From: VAXT01 sp038040395
GTDB lineage: Bacteria > Actinomycetota > Thermoleophilia > Gaiellales > Gaiellaceae
Direction: 5' to 3'
Length of the DNA: 64,000 nucleotides
Assembly: GCA_038040395.1 (NCBI GenBank)
Contig: JBBPIJ010000001.1
Coordinates: forward strand, 124,001-188,000
In this document: in pieces, positions 1 to 9,662 of the stretch
Numbering within the stretch: the stretch's first letter is position 1
Layout of the letters: each line of letters opens with the position of its first letter
Notes under the pieces: generated by a model
Database searches by the model: none
Told to the model about the DNA's origin: nothing
What the model saw: the letters and a program-made list of their open reading frames with translations, nothing else
Program-made: the position numbers and the translations under genes

Positions 1-1
1 G

Positions 2-664
2 CGAGCAGAGCAGGCCGAGCTCGGCATCCGGGACCTTCGCGAGCACGTCGACACACTGATCGTGATCGAGAACGACCGGCTGCTCCAGGTGGTCGACAAG
101 GACACGTCGATCGTCGACGCGTTCCGGCTGGCCGACGACGTGCTGCGCCAGGGCGTCCAGGGGATCACCGACCTGATCACGATCCCGGGGCTCGTCAACT
201 TGGACTTCGCAGACGTGCGCACGATCATGCGCGACGCCGGCTCGGCACTGATGGGCATCGGAATCGCGACGGGCGAGAACCGCGCAGGCGAGGCCGCGCG
301 CTCGGCTGTCTCCTCGCCGCTGCTCGAGGCTTCGATCGAAGGAGCGACCGGCATCCTCCTCAACGTCACCGGCGGCCCGGACATGGGCCTCTTCGAGGTG
401 AACGAGGCGGCCGAGGTCGTGACCGGCGCTGCCGACCAGAACGCGAACGTCATCTTCGGCGCCGTCATCGACCACGCGCTGAAGGACGAGGTGCGGGTGA
501 CCGTGATCGCCACCGGCTTTGGGCCGGAGCGCTATCGGAGGCGTCGCCGCGAGGAGCGGCCCGCCGAGGAGGGCGCCGATGCGCGCTCTGCTCCGACCGC
601 CGAAGAGGGAGCCTTCGACCTTCCGGAAGACGTGCTCGAAGTGCCGTCCTTCCTGCGCGACTAG
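2..664 (+). CDS. ftsZ: Cell division protein FtsZ, C-terminal part (5' end outside window)
   Basis: Tubulin-like GTPase that forms the division ring at mid-cell; only the last 220 codons are present. The reading frame is open from base 2, so the gene begins upstream. What is visible is the end of the core (a VDTLIVI strand followed by NDRLL), the synergy or T7 loop with NLDFADV (N-x-D-x-x-D), which completes the GTPase site of the neighbouring subunit, and the C-terminal barrel with GATGILLNVTGG. An acidic, arginine-rich variable linker follows. The last residues, DVLEVPSFLRD, match the conserved C-terminal peptide that binds membrane anchors and regulators. The ending is complete. Confidence 0.96.
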   Translation, partial: RAEQAELGIRDLREHVDTLIVIENDRLLQVVDKDTSIVDAFRLADDVLRQGVQGITDLITIPGLVNLDFADVRTIMRDAGSALMGIGIATGENRAGEAARSAVSSPLLEASIEGATGILLNVTGGPDMGLFEVNEAAEVVTGAADQNANVIFGAVIDHALKDEVRVTVIATGFGPERYRRRRREERPAEEGADARSAPTAEEGAFDLPEDVLEVPSFLRD

Positions 665-668
665 TTAA

Positions 669-797
669 TACCGCGCAGCCGGCGCTGATCCCCGTTTAAG
701 GAATCCGCCAGCGCGGTACCTCGACCATGCCCTCCCCGGCGGGTCTGAGACCCGCCACAGGGCCGATCAGCCGCTTCCGCATGGAGCGGCTGATCGG
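669..797 (+). other. Three palindromes between ftsZ and gcvT
   Basis: An 8-bp inverted repeat TACCGCGC (669-676) / GCGCGGTA (711-718) overlaps an alternative 6-bp pairing GCGCTG (682-687) / CAGCGC (709-714). Then come GGCGGGTC-TGA-GACCCGCC (738-756) and a perfect 13-bp arm pair CCGATCAGCCGCT (763-775) / AGCGGCTGATCGG (785-797). No T-tract follows, so a classical intrinsic terminator is not shown. The last hairpin ends 15 bases before the gcvT -10 box, so it probably lies outside the gcvT transcript and may act at the ftsZ 3' end. Confidence 0.5.
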
Positions 798-811
798 TCT
801 CTGGGGTTCAT

Positions 812-817
812 TAGCAT
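812..817 (+). promoter_or_regulatory. -10 box of the gcv operon (TAGCAT)
   Basis: TAGCAT ends 9 bases before the gcvT ATG, the spacing expected for a transcript starting at or within a few bases of the start codon. Inferred from the same arrangement at many genes in the window. Confidence 0.45.
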
Positions 818-826
818 CCGGACCGC

Positions 827-1876
827 ATGCAGACGCTCCTTCGCACGCCGCTCTACGAGCGCCACGTCTCGCTCGGCGCCCGGATGGTGCCCTTCGCCGG
901 CTGGGAGATGCCGGTGCAGTACGCGGGCGTCATCCCCGAGCACCGCGCGGTCCGTGAGGACACGGGGGTCTTCGACGTCTCGCACATGGGCGAGATCGAA
1001 GTCGAGGGGCCGCAGGCGCGCGAGCTGCTCCAGTCGCTCCTCTCGAACGACCTCGACCGCCTCGAGGTCGGCGGAGCCCAGTACACGCTGCTCACGAACG
1101 AGCAGGGCGGCATCGTCGACGACCTGATCGTCTACCGCCTCGAAGGTGGCCGCTACCTCCTCGTCGTCAACGCCTCGAACCAAGAAGGCGACTACGAATG
1201 GGTGAAGGAGCGCGAACGGCCTGGCTCCGACGTCCGGAACGTCTCGGACCGCTACGCGCTGTTCGCCGTACAGGGCCCGAGGTCGCTCGAGCGGCTCGGC
1301 CTCGACGAGGGTCCGGCATTCACGTTTGCCATGGGCAAGATCGACGGGACCGAGGTCATGATCAACCGCACCGGCTACACCGGCGAGACGGGGGTCGAGC
1401 TGATGGTCATGACGGAGGATGCGGTCGCTCTCTGGGACGCCGTGCTGGAACGGGGCGCGACGCCGGCGGGCCTCGGCGCCCGCGACACGCTCAGGCTCGA
1501 GGTCTGCTACCCGCTGCACGGGAACGACATCGGCCCCGAGACGGACGCGATCTCGGCGGGCCTCGGCTGGGTCTGCGCCCTCGACAAGGACTTCACCGGG
1601 GTCGAGGAGCTCCGCCGGATCAAGGCCGAGGGGCCGGCGCGCAAGCTCGCAGCGTTCGTCATGCAGGACCCGGGGATTCCCCGCCAGGGGATGGCGATCG
1701 CCGAGGGCGGCGAGGTCACGTCCGGATCGCACTCGCCGATGCTCGAGAAGGGAATCGGCATGGGCTACGTCGCTGCGGAGCACTCTGGCCCGGGCACGAC
1801 CCTTACGATCGACCTTCGCGGCCGCGAACGGCGCGCCGAAGTCGTCAAGAAGCCCATCTACAAGAAGGAGGCGTGA
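827..1876 (+). CDS. gcvT: Aminomethyltransferase (glycine cleavage T protein)
   Basis: T protein of the glycine cleavage system. It takes the aminomethyl group from lipoylated H protein and transfers the carbon to tetrahydrofolate, giving 5,10-methylene-THF and ammonia. The 349 residues match the family length. The N-terminal folate-binding domain (about 5-250) starts LLRTPLYERHV and carries GGIVDDL near residue 98, with the conserved catalytic Asp; GYTGETGVEL lies mid-protein and the C-terminal barrel holds the last 80 residues. The ATG follows a -10 box by 9 bases. It is the first gene of gcvT-gcvH-gcvPA-gcvPB; no lipoamide dehydrogenase (L protein) is in the cluster. Confidence 0.97.
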   Translation: MQTLLRTPLYERHVSLGARMVPFAGWEMPVQYAGVIPEHRAVREDTGVFDVSHMGEIEVEGPQARELLQSLLSNDLDRLEVGGAQYTLLTNEQGGIVDDLIVYRLEGGRYLLVVNASNQEGDYEWVKERERPGSDVRNVSDRYALFAVQGPRSLERLGLDEGPAFTFAMGKIDGTEVMINRTGYTGETGVELMVMTEDAVALWDAVLERGATPAGLGARDTLRLEVCYPLHGNDIGPETDAISAGLGWVCALDKDFTGVEELRRIKAEGPARKLAAFVMQDPGIPRQGMAIAEGGEVTSGSHSPMLEKGIGMGYVAAEHSGPGTTLTIDLRGRERRAEVVKKPIYKKEA

Positions 1877-2270
1877 GCTTGGCCGCTGCCGAGAGCTACC
1901 CGGACGAGCTGCAGTACCACTCCGAGCACGACTGGGCCCGCATCGAGGGTGACGAGGCGACGCTCGGCATCACGTGGTTCGCCCAGGACGCGCTCGGCGA
2001 GCTCGTCCACTACGAGGCTCCCGAGGAGGGCGCCGAGATCTCGAAGGGGTCCTCGTACGGGGAGGTCGAATCCGTCAAGGCCGTCTCCGACGTGATCGCG
2101 CCGCTTTCGGGTGTGATCGTCGAGGTGAACGCGAAGGTCGTCGGCGAGCCGGAGACCGTGAACGAGGATCCGTATGGCGAGGGCTGGCTCGTTCGCATCC
2201 GCCTGAGCGACGCTTCGGAGGCGGACGACCTGATGGACGCCGCGGCTTACAAGAGCTTCGTCGACGAGCA

Positions 2271-2274
<4 letters not shown>
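1873..2274 (+). CDS. gcvH: Glycine cleavage H protein (lipoyl carrier)
   Basis: Small lipoylated carrier (133 aa) that shuttles the aminomethyl group between the P, T and L proteins. The lipoyl-lysine motif GEVESVKAVSD places the modified lysine at about residue 69, and the surrounding barrel is intact. The GTG start overlaps the gcvT stop (GTGA) and has AAGGAGG just upstream; an in-frame TTG two codons later is possible but less well placed. Expression is probably coupled to gcvT. Confidence 0.96.
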
Positions 2275-3589
<1,315 letters not shown>

Positions 3590-3593
<4 letters not shown>

Positions 3594-5092
3594 AGCTGAT
3601 CTACGAGCGCTCGCAGGAGGGCCGGCGCGCGTCGAGCCTGCCGCCGAACGACCTTCCGGTCCCGGAGATCCCCGAGGAGCTCCGTCGCGACCGGCCGCCG
3701 CGCCTGCCCGAGCTCGCCGAGCCGGAGCTCGTCCGCCACTTCACGAAGATCTCGACGCGCACGTTCGGGATCGACACAGGCTTCTACCCGCTCGGCTCCT
3801 GCACGATGAAGCACAACCCGCGGGTCAACGAGCGGGTCGTCAACCTGCCCGGCTTTCGCGACCTGCACCCGCTCCAGGAGGAAGAGGGGTCACAGGGCGC
3901 GCTCGAGCTGATGTGGCGGCTCCAGGAGATCCTCGCCGAGGTCGCCGGGCTCCCTGCGGTCTCGCTCCAGCCGGCAGCGGGCTCGCAGGGCGAGCTGACG
4001 GGGCTCATGCTCATGCGCGCTTACTTCGCCGACCGCGGCGAGGCGGAGACCCGGCGGAAGATCGTCATCCCCGACACGGCGCACGGCACGAACCCCGCGA
4101 GCGTGACGATGGGCGGGTACGAGGTCACTCCCGTGAAGACCGACCCGCGCGGGAACATCGACGTCGAGGATCTGCGGACGAAGGTCGACGAGGGCACGGC
4201 CGGGCTGATGCTGACGAACCCCTCGACGCTCGGGCTCTTCGACGAGTCGATCGAGCAGATCACGCGGATCTTCCACGAGGCCGGGGCGCTCATGTACTAC
4301 GACGGGGCGAACCTGAACGCCGTCTGCGGGATCTCGAGACCGGGCGACATGGGCTTCGACATCGTCCACTTCAACCTGCACAAGACGTTCTCCCAGCCGC
4401 ACGGCGGCGGCGGTCCGGGCGGCGGTCCGATCGCCGTCCGCGAGCGGCTCGAGCCGTTTCTCCCGGTGCCCGCGATCGTGCGTGACGGCGAGGAGGCATT
4501 CCGACTCGACTACGACCGGCCGAAGACGATCGGCAAGGTACGTGGCTTCTGCGGGCCCTTCGGCGTCTTCGTCCGCTCGTACGCCTACATCCGCGCATAC
4601 GGGCCCGGCCTGCGCGAGATGTCAGAGGTCGCCGTCCTCAACGCCAACTACATGCTGGCGCGCCTGAAGGACGCATACGAACTGCCGTTCGACCGGCTCT
4701 GCATGCACGAGTTCGTCCTCTCGGCCCGCGGCCTCAAGCGCGAGCACGGGATCACGGCGCTCGACGTCGCCAAGCGGCTGATGGACTACGACTTCCATCC
4801 ACCCACGATCTACTTCCCGCTCGTCGTCCCCGAGGCGCTGATGATCGAGCCGACCGAGACCGAGGCGAAGGAGACGCTCGACGAGTTCGTCGACGCGATG
4901 CTCGAGATCGCGCGCGACGCGGCGGAGCGGCCCGAGCTGCTCAAGGAGGCGCCGCACAACCGCCCGGTCGGCCGCGTGGACGAGGTCAAGGCGGCCAAGC
5001 GCGCGGTCGTCCGCTACCTCTTCGAGGACCACCCCGACCTGTCCAAGGAACCGGCGTCAGGGCGCGAGTTGGAAGTGCAGAAGGGGGCTTAG
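3590..5092 (+). CDS. gcvPB: Glycine dehydrogenase (decarboxylating) subunit 2
   Basis: C-terminal, catalytic half of the split P protein (500 aa). The PLP-binding lysine lies at about residue 265 in NLHKTFSQPHGGGGPG, the classic glycine-rich site, and the segment FYPLGSCTMKHNPR is conserved. The GTG start overlaps the gcvPA stop (GTGA). The stop codon overlaps the stop of the convergent small gene on the other strand. A two-gene P protein is typical of many Gram-positive bacteria and archaea. Confidence 0.96.
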
Positions 5093-5310
5093 AGCAGGTC
5101 GATGTCGACTTCGGGCTCGGCGAACCAGCCGCGGCGCGTTCGCTGACGCCGAAGCCACCAGAGCGCGGCTGCGGTGAGGGGAATGCCGATCAGGATTCGG
5201 ACGTCTGCCCATGCAAGCGCAAACCAGATGACGACGACGGAGGCACACGCCGCCCAGCGGAAGAGTCGGTCTTCCTGGATTAGATGCCAAACGGTGACGG
5301 CGAGCTTCAT
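5089..5310 (-). CDS. Small membrane protein of unknown function
   Basis: A 73-residue protein with two likely membrane helices (about residues 18-36 and 38-54) and a basic then acidic tail (RRQRTRRGWFAEPEVDIDLL). The ATG has AAGG a few bases upstream. It converges on gcvPB with overlapping stops. No family was recognised. The hydrophobic pattern and clean boundaries favour a real gene over a shadow frame. Confidence 0.5.
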   Translation of the reverse strand: MKLAVTVWHLIQEDRLFRWAACASVVVIWFALAWADVRILIGIPLTAAALWWLRRQRTRRGWFAEPEVDIDLL

Positions 5311-5390
5311 GCGGCCTTCATTTCGTTGCGGGACGTCTCACTGATCGGCGCGAGAAGGAAATTCATCCATCCCTTATGAGAGTGCCGCGT

Positions 5391-5396
5391 TAGGAT
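5391..5396 (+). promoter_or_regulatory. -10 box (TAGGAT) of the DUF4389-like gene
   Basis: TAGGAT ends 9 bases before the ATG at 5406, fitting the leaderless spacing seen elsewhere. Confidence 0.4.
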
Positions 5397-5405
5397 CCCG
5401 CAGTC

Positions 5406-6050
5406 ATGAGCGAGCAACTTCCGCCCTCTGAGCCGGCCCTGCCACCGGGAGCGGTGCCCCTGAGCCTTCCGGAGTCGAAGCAACACCCGGTGAGACTGAT
5501 CGTCAACGACGATCGCAAGCGGTCGCGACTGACCGTCTTGCTCCGCATCCTGCTCGTGATCCCGCATCTCTTCTGGCAGTACGTGTGGAGCTTTGCAGCG
5601 TTCGGTTGCGTGATCATCAACTGGTTCGTCGTCCTCATCATGGGCCGCTCTCCCGAGGACATGCACCTCTTCCTCGCGCGAGTGCTTCGCTACAGGACTC
5701 ATTTGACCTCGTACGTGTTGCTCGTCTCGAACCCGTATCCGAGGTTCTTCGGCCGTCAGGGCGCCCATCCGGTCGACCTCGAGATCGACGGCCCCGACCG
5801 ACAGCCTCGCCTGGTGACGCTCTTTCGCCTCATCCTCGCGATCCCGGCATTCGTGATCGCCTACGTCCTCGTCTTCGTGATGGTCGTGGTTGCTGTGATC
5901 GGCTGGTTCATCGCTCTCGTGATCGGACGCATGCCGAAGGGCATGGGAGACCTGTCCGCCTATTGCCTGCGCTACGAGGCGCAGACGGCCGCGTACCTGA
6001 TGGTTCTCACGAGCCGCTATCCGAGCTTCTCCGGCACCCCGACGAACTGA
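5406..6050 (+). CDS. DUF4389-type membrane protein with two repeated units
   Basis: A 214-aa integral membrane protein. It contains two copies of a unit: a VRLIVNDD- or VDLEIDGPDR-like strand, a basic SRLTVLLRILL or PRLVTLFRLIL helix, a hydrophobic hairpin, then GR(S/M)P and a helix ending in YLMVLTSRYPSF-like sequence. This is the DUF4389 pattern, here at about residues 27-115 and 120-208. The function is unknown; such proteins are widespread in actinobacteria. The N-terminal 25 residues are proline-rich and probably cytoplasmic. Confidence 0.75.
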   Translation: MSEQLPPSEPALPPGAVPLSLPESKQHPVRLIVNDDRKRSRLTVLLRILLVIPHLFWQYVWSFAAFGCVIINWFVVLIMGRSPEDMHLFLARVLRYRTHLTSYVLLVSNPYPRFFGRQGAHPVDLEIDGPDRQPRLVTLFRLILAIPAFVIAYVLVFVMVVVAVIGWFIALVIGRMPKGMGDLSAYCLRYEAQTAAYLMVLTSRYPSFSGTPTN

Positions 6051-6067
6051 GTCGCCACAATGAGGTC

Positions 6068-7111
6068 GTGATCGACCTCCGCTCCGATACGGCGAGCAAG
6101 CCGACCCCCGCCATGCGCGAGGCGATCGCCAACGCCGAGGTGGGCGACGAGCAGCTGCGCGAGGACCCGACCGTCAACGAGCTCGAGCGGCGCGCCGCCG
6201 AGACGCTGGGCCAGCAGGACTCGGTCTTCGTCCCGACTGCGACCATGGCGAACGAGATCGCGCTTCGGGTCCTCGGCGAGCCGGGCGACGAGCTGATCGC
6301 CGAGGAGAACTCGCACATCTTGATCGCGGAGCTGGGCGGGCCCGCCGTGCACGCCGGCCTGATGACGCGGCCCCTACCTGCGCAGGCGGGCCGCTTCACG
6401 CCCGAGCAGGTGCGTGCCGCGGCCCGGCGCGGTGATCTCGGGCACGTGCCCACGACGAGGATCGTGGCCATCGAGAACACGCACAACTCTTCCGGCGGGC
6501 GGGTGTGGCCGCTCGCGGAGGTCGAGGCGATGGCGGAAACGTGCCGGGAGCTCGAGCTCTCGCTCCACCTCGACGGCGCACGGCTCTTCAACGCCGCGGC
6601 CGCGAGCGGAGAGAAGCCGGCTGCGATCGCGGGGCACGCCGACACGGTCACGATCTGCTTCTCGAAGGGGCTCGGCTGTCCGCTCGGCGCGATCGTCGCC
6701 GGATCCTCGGAACGGATGCTCCGCGCGCGCCGCTTCAAGCACCAGTTCGGCGGCGCGATGCGCCAGGCAGGGATTGTCGCGGCGGCCTGCGTCTACGCGC
6801 TCGACCACCACGTCGACCGACTGGTGGAGGATCACGCGCGTGCCCGCCGCCTGGGCGAGCGGCTGCACGAGGCCGGCGTCCCGGTCGACCTGGAGCAGGT
6901 GGAGACGAACTTCGTCCAGATCGACGTCGGCGCACTCGGGCTGGAGATCGGCGGGGCGCTCGAGCGCCTGCTCGGCGAAGGCATCCGGCTCACGCCGACG
7001 ATGCTGCCGGGGGTGCTCCGGGCCGTCACGCATCTCGCGATCACGGACGAGGACATCGACTTCGCGAGCGAGGCGATCCCGCGCGCGCTCGGCGTTCCGG
7101 CCCGCGTCTAG
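6068..7111 (+). CDS. ltaE: Low-specificity L-threonine aldolase
   Basis: PLP-dependent fold-type I enzyme splitting L-threonine (or allo-threonine) into glycine and acetaldehyde; 347 aa. It starts IDLRSDTASKPTPAMREA, the family's N-terminal signature, has the PLP lysine in TICFSKGLGCPLGA, and an FVPTATMANEIAL stretch. The GTG start is chosen because homologues begin at IDLRSDT and a CACAAT -10-like box ends 6 bases upstream. Its glycine product could feed the glycine cleavage operon about 1 kb upstream. The stop overlaps the stop of the convergent antiporter gene. Confidence 0.9.
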   Translation: MIDLRSDTASKPTPAMREAIANAEVGDEQLREDPTVNELERRAAETLGQQDSVFVPTATMANEIALRVLGEPGDELIAEENSHILIAELGGPAVHAGLMTRPLPAQAGRFTPEQVRAAARRGDLGHVPTTRIVAIENTHNSSGGRVWPLAEVEAMAETCRELELSLHLDGARLFNAAAASGEKPAAIAGHADTVTICFSKGLGCPLGAIVAGSSERMLRARRFKHQFGGAMRQAGIVAAACVYALDHHVDRLVEDHARARRLGERLHEAGVPVDLEQVETNFVQIDVGALGLEIGGALERLLGEGIRLTPTMLPGVLRAVTHLAITDEDIDFASEAIPRALGVPARV

Positions 7112-8148
7112 CGATCGCCCGCGAAGAAGAACGCCGCGGCGACGGCCGCGTAGAGCCCGATCAGTGCCGCGCCGTGCCAGTTGCTCGAACGCCGGTCCAC
7201 GAAGAGCCCGCCGATGAGAAGTGCGGAGCCGCCGACGGCAGCCAACTCGACCGGGCGGAAGGACAGCGCGAGCGGGTCGATCAGCCACGAGAGGAGCGCC
7301 ACGGCCGGGATCAGGAAGACCGCCACTTGCGCGGCCGACGACAGTGCGATTTCGGCGGCGAGCTTGATGTGACCCCGGTACGCGACGACGACCGCGCCCC
7401 CGTGCTCGGCTGCGTTGCCGACGATCGCGACGATCACCGCGGCGACGAAGAAGTCCGACAGGTGGGCCTTCTCGGCGAACGTCTCGATCGAGCCGACGAG
7501 GATCTCCGCGATCACCGCGGTGACGACCGTCGCCAAGGCGAGCACTCCGGTCGCTCGCGACATCGACCACACGCCCTCGGACCCCTCCGGAGGCTCGTGT
7601 AGACGCCGGTGTCTCCGCAGCTGCCACCACGTGGCGCCGACGTAGAGGACGAGCAGCGCGATCGAGATCGGCAGCGAGAGCACGGCGAGCGAGCGCCGCT
7701 CCGGGTCTCCGTCCCAGCTCGGGATCCCGGGCACGAGGAAAACGATCGTCGCGACGATGATCAGCGCCAGCCAGATGAAGCTCGACTCCCGGTCGACGGA
7801 CTGATTGCCACGGCCGAAGAGAAGCGAGAAGCCAAGGACGAGCAGGAGGTTGCCGACGACGCTTCCCGACAAGGATCCGCGAACGACCTCGGTCAGCCCC
7901 TTGTTGATCGCGAGCAGGGAGATGATCAGCTCCGGCGCGTTCCCGAAGGTGGCGTTCAGGAAGCCGCCGATGCCGGGACCCGTGTGATGGGCGGCGTGTT
8001 CGGTCGCTTCGCCGATGAGCCACGCGAGCGGGATGAGCGCGATCGAGGCGAGGACGAACAGCGTGACGTCCCCGAAGTGCAGGACGAAGTCGGCGACAAA
8101 GACGACCGGCGCGAGCGCGAGCGAGGCCCAGAGGATCTTTCGCGCCAC
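7108..8148 (-). CDS. Calcium/proton antiporter (CaCA superfamily)
   Basis: Inner-membrane exchanger of 346 aa with about ten or eleven membrane helices. Two inverted repeats carry the acidic ion-binding motifs: LNATFGNAPELIISLLA in the first half and GNAAEHGGAVVVAYRG in the second, both hallmarks of the CAX group (Ca2+ extrusion driven by the proton gradient). The GTG start lies 6 bases from a TACGCT -10 box on this strand. That box is part of a symmetric element shared with the divergent HAD region. The C-terminus overlaps the threonine aldolase stop. Confidence 0.9.
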   Translation of the reverse strand: MARKILWASLALAPVVFVADFVLHFGDVTLFVLASIALIPLAWLIGEATEHAAHHTGPGIGGFLNATFGNAPELIISLLAINKGLTEVVRGSLSGSVVGNLLLVLGFSLLFGRGNQSVDRESSFIWLALIIVATIVFLVPGIPSWDGDPERRSLAVLSLPISIALLVLYVGATWWQLRRHRRLHEPPEGSEGVWSMSRATGVLALATVVTAVIAEILVGSIETFAEKAHLSDFFVAAVIVAIVGNAAEHGGAVVVAYRGHIKLAAEIALSSAAQVAVFLIPAVALLSWLIDPLALSFRPVELAAVGGSALLIGGLFVDRRSSNWHGAALIGLYAAVAAAFFFAGDR

Positions 8149-8153
8149 GCGGC

Positions 8154-8160
8154 TAGCGTA
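8154..8160. promoter_or_regulatory. Symmetric two-way -10 box TAGCGTA
   Basis: On the plus strand TAGCGT (8154-8159) stands 7 bases before the GTG at 8167. On the minus strand TACGCT (8160-8155) stands 6 bases before the GTG of the antiporter at 8148. The two -10 hexamers overlap by five bases, so one site could fire in both directions. Confidence 0.5.
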
Positions 8161-8166
8161 CCCGGC

Positions 8167-8343
8167 GTGCTACGAGCAGTTCTCTTCGACTGGGGCGACA
8201 GAGTCACGGGTGAACCCATGGTTCCCCCGTGTGCCCCCTCCTTCCCACCTTCCGTTGTAGACGCGGGTTCGTGCCTGCGGCGGGCCAAGCCCGCCTCCGG
8301 CTCCCGGCGGGTTCTCGCAGCCGTCTGGAGCGGGGTCAGCTAG
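8167..8343 (+). pseudogene. Leader ORF starting with a HAD N-terminus, possibly a gene remnant
   Basis: A 58-codon frame starting GTG reads VLRAVLFDWGDR, nearly identical to the first twelve residues of the HAD gene that follows, then loses all resemblance. The first eleven codons differ from the downstream copy at five bases, all synonymous third positions, which argues for a paralogous gene start rather than a fresh duplication. It has the -10 box (TAGCGT) that the downstream gene lacks. Its stop TAG overlaps the next gene's GTG (TAGTG). It may be a decayed paralogue or a coupled leader peptide. It contains hairpins at 8205-8231 and 8279-8295. Confidence 0.45.
8279..8295 (+). repeat. Perfect 7-bp hairpin in the HAD leader
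   Basis: GGCGGGC-CAA-GCCCGCC. A second, longer hairpin with a 3-base loop (CACGGG, one mismatch, GAACC / GGTTC, CCCGTG) lies at 8205-8231. Both sit between the two HAD-like starts. Confidence 0.5.
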
Positions 8344-9068
8344 TGCTCCGCGCCGTCCTTTTCGACTGGGGCGACACCCTGATGGACTTCCGGTACGACG
8401 AGGAGCTCATGGACGCCGCTTTCCGCGCCGGCCTCGCAGCTCTGGAGCGAACCGACCTCGGGCCTGCGGACGAGATCCGAGCGCACTTCCGGGAGAACTT
8501 CGAGCCCCTCTTCTGGGCGCCGGGCACGCTCGAGGAGATCGAGTATCCGGGCCTCATCCGCCAGACGCTCGGCCACTTCGGAGTCGAGCTCTCGGACGAG
8601 GAGCTGGGACGCTTCCTCGAGGCAGAGCATGCGGCCTGGGAGCCGGCGCGCGTGCTCGGGGCGACGACCCATGCGCTGCTCGAGTCGCTGCGCTCACGGA
8701 GCTTGCGGCTGGGGCTCGTCTCGAACGCGTTCGACCCCGCCTGGCTGCTCCACCGCGACCTGGAGCAGATGGGGATCGCCGAGCGGATCGACCACGCGCT
8801 TTTCTCCTCCGAGGTCGGGAAGCGCAAGCCGCATCCGGAGATCTTCCGGCGCTCGCTCGCGGCGCTCGACGTCGCGCCCGAAGAGTCGCTCTTTGTCGGC
8901 GACCGACTGTACGAGGACGTCCGCGGCGCGGCCGAGGTCGGGATGACGACCGCCCAGGCGATGTGGTTCCGCGCCGACGAGCACCCCGACGGGGGCGAGC
9001 CCGACTATCAAGCGTTCACGCAGATGGACGTCCTGAACATCGCGGATCGCTTACTCGCGGCAGCTTAG
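8343..9068 (+). CDS. HAD-superfamily hydrolase
   Basis: A 241-aa haloacid-dehalogenase-type phosphatase. Motif I is FDWGDT, with the nucleophile Asp and the second Asp two positions on. A helical cap fills about residues 15-95. Motif II is LVSNA, motif III is the lysine of GKRKPHPEIF, and motif IV is VGDRLYEDVRGA. The substrate cannot be told from sequence. The GTG start overlaps the stop of a leader frame that has its own HAD-like beginning and carries the only visible promoter. Confidence 0.9.
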   Translation: MLRAVLFDWGDTLMDFRYDEELMDAAFRAGLAALERTDLGPADEIRAHFRENFEPLFWAPGTLEEIEYPGLIRQTLGHFGVELSDEELGRFLEAEHAAWEPARVLGATTHALLESLRSRSLRLGLVSNAFDPAWLLHRDLEQMGIAERIDHALFSSEVGKRKPHPEIFRRSLAALDVAPEESLFVGDRLYEDVRGAAEVGMTTAQAMWFRADEHPDGGEPDYQAFTQMDVLNIADRLLAAA

Positions 9069-9148
9069 GTCTCCCTCCGACCAAGCATTTTCTGGCGGCC
9101 TTGTCAAGACTTGCGGAGGCGCCCGAGCGTGCCGACAATGTGCAGACG

Positions 9149-9559
9149 ATGCGGCGCCTTCAGGTCGTTCCGCAAGAGCTCCCTCTCCATCCACAGGACG
9201 AGGTCGAGTGTCGCCGCTGCGAGGTTCATTGCGGCAAGGTGGTTCACCCGTCGGCCTGCGTCGAACGCGCCTGTCCGTTCCTCTACTCGTTCGTCGAGCA
9301 AGGTCGCACGTACGTCGGCTGCATGCAGAAGGTCTTCGGCGTCGAGATCGACCTTGCCCTGATGCTCGAGGCCGAGGAGCGTGGGGAGTTCGGCGCGGTT
9401 CGCGCGAGCCGGCGGCCGCTGCCGATGTGTCGAGTCGAGGTCGAGAGCTGCTACGAAGGGCGAGAGGACGACCTCGGGTGCGTCAATCCGGAGTTCAACG
9501 AGCTCCCGCTTGGGGAGCCGAGCTTCCGGGTCTTCGCGCAGGTTCGACCGAGCGCCTGA
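9149..9559 (+). CDS. Cysteine-rich protein of unknown function
   Basis: A 136-aa soluble protein. Cysteines cluster as CRRCEVHC, then C-x4-C (ACVERACP), then YVGC, CRVEV-SC and LGC. The first six could make a zinc or iron-sulfur site. A VHPSACVERACPFLYSF stretch looks conserved, but I cannot assign a family. The ATG is preceded by GACAAT 9 bases upstream, a plausible -10; GTG at 9140 is an alternative. A 13-bp palindrome follows the stop. Confidence 0.65.
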   Translation: MRRLQVVPQELPLHPQDEVECRRCEVHCGKVVHPSACVERACPFLYSFVEQGRTYVGCMQKVFGVEIDLALMLEAEERGEFGAVRASRRPLPMCRVEVESCYEGREDDLGCVNPEFNELPLGEPSFRVFAQVRPSA

Positions 9560-9564
9560 GTAAA

Positions 9565-9593
9565 TCGCCGAAAGTGCTGTGCACTTTCGGCGA
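9565..9593 (+). repeat. 13-bp palindrome after the Cys-rich gene
   Basis: TCGCCGAAAGTGC (9565-9577), loop TGT, GCACTTTCGGCGA (9581-9593), a perfect pairing. It shares the core AAAGTGC / GCACTTT with a second palindrome 80 bp away (9674-9703). The pair sits between two convergent genes and could end transcription from both sides, although no T-run follows. Confidence 0.6.
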
Positions 9594-9662
9594 GGTAATG
9601 AGGTCGCGTCGCTCCGCTGGCGACGAAGTTCTCTTTCTTGCCTCCCGAGCGAAGCGATGGGA

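Noticed and set aside
665..826. Glycine riboswitch upstream of gcvT
   Set aside because: The position is right, but the conserved glycine-aptamer segments are not visible and the likely -10 box lies only 9 bases before gcvT, leaving no leader.
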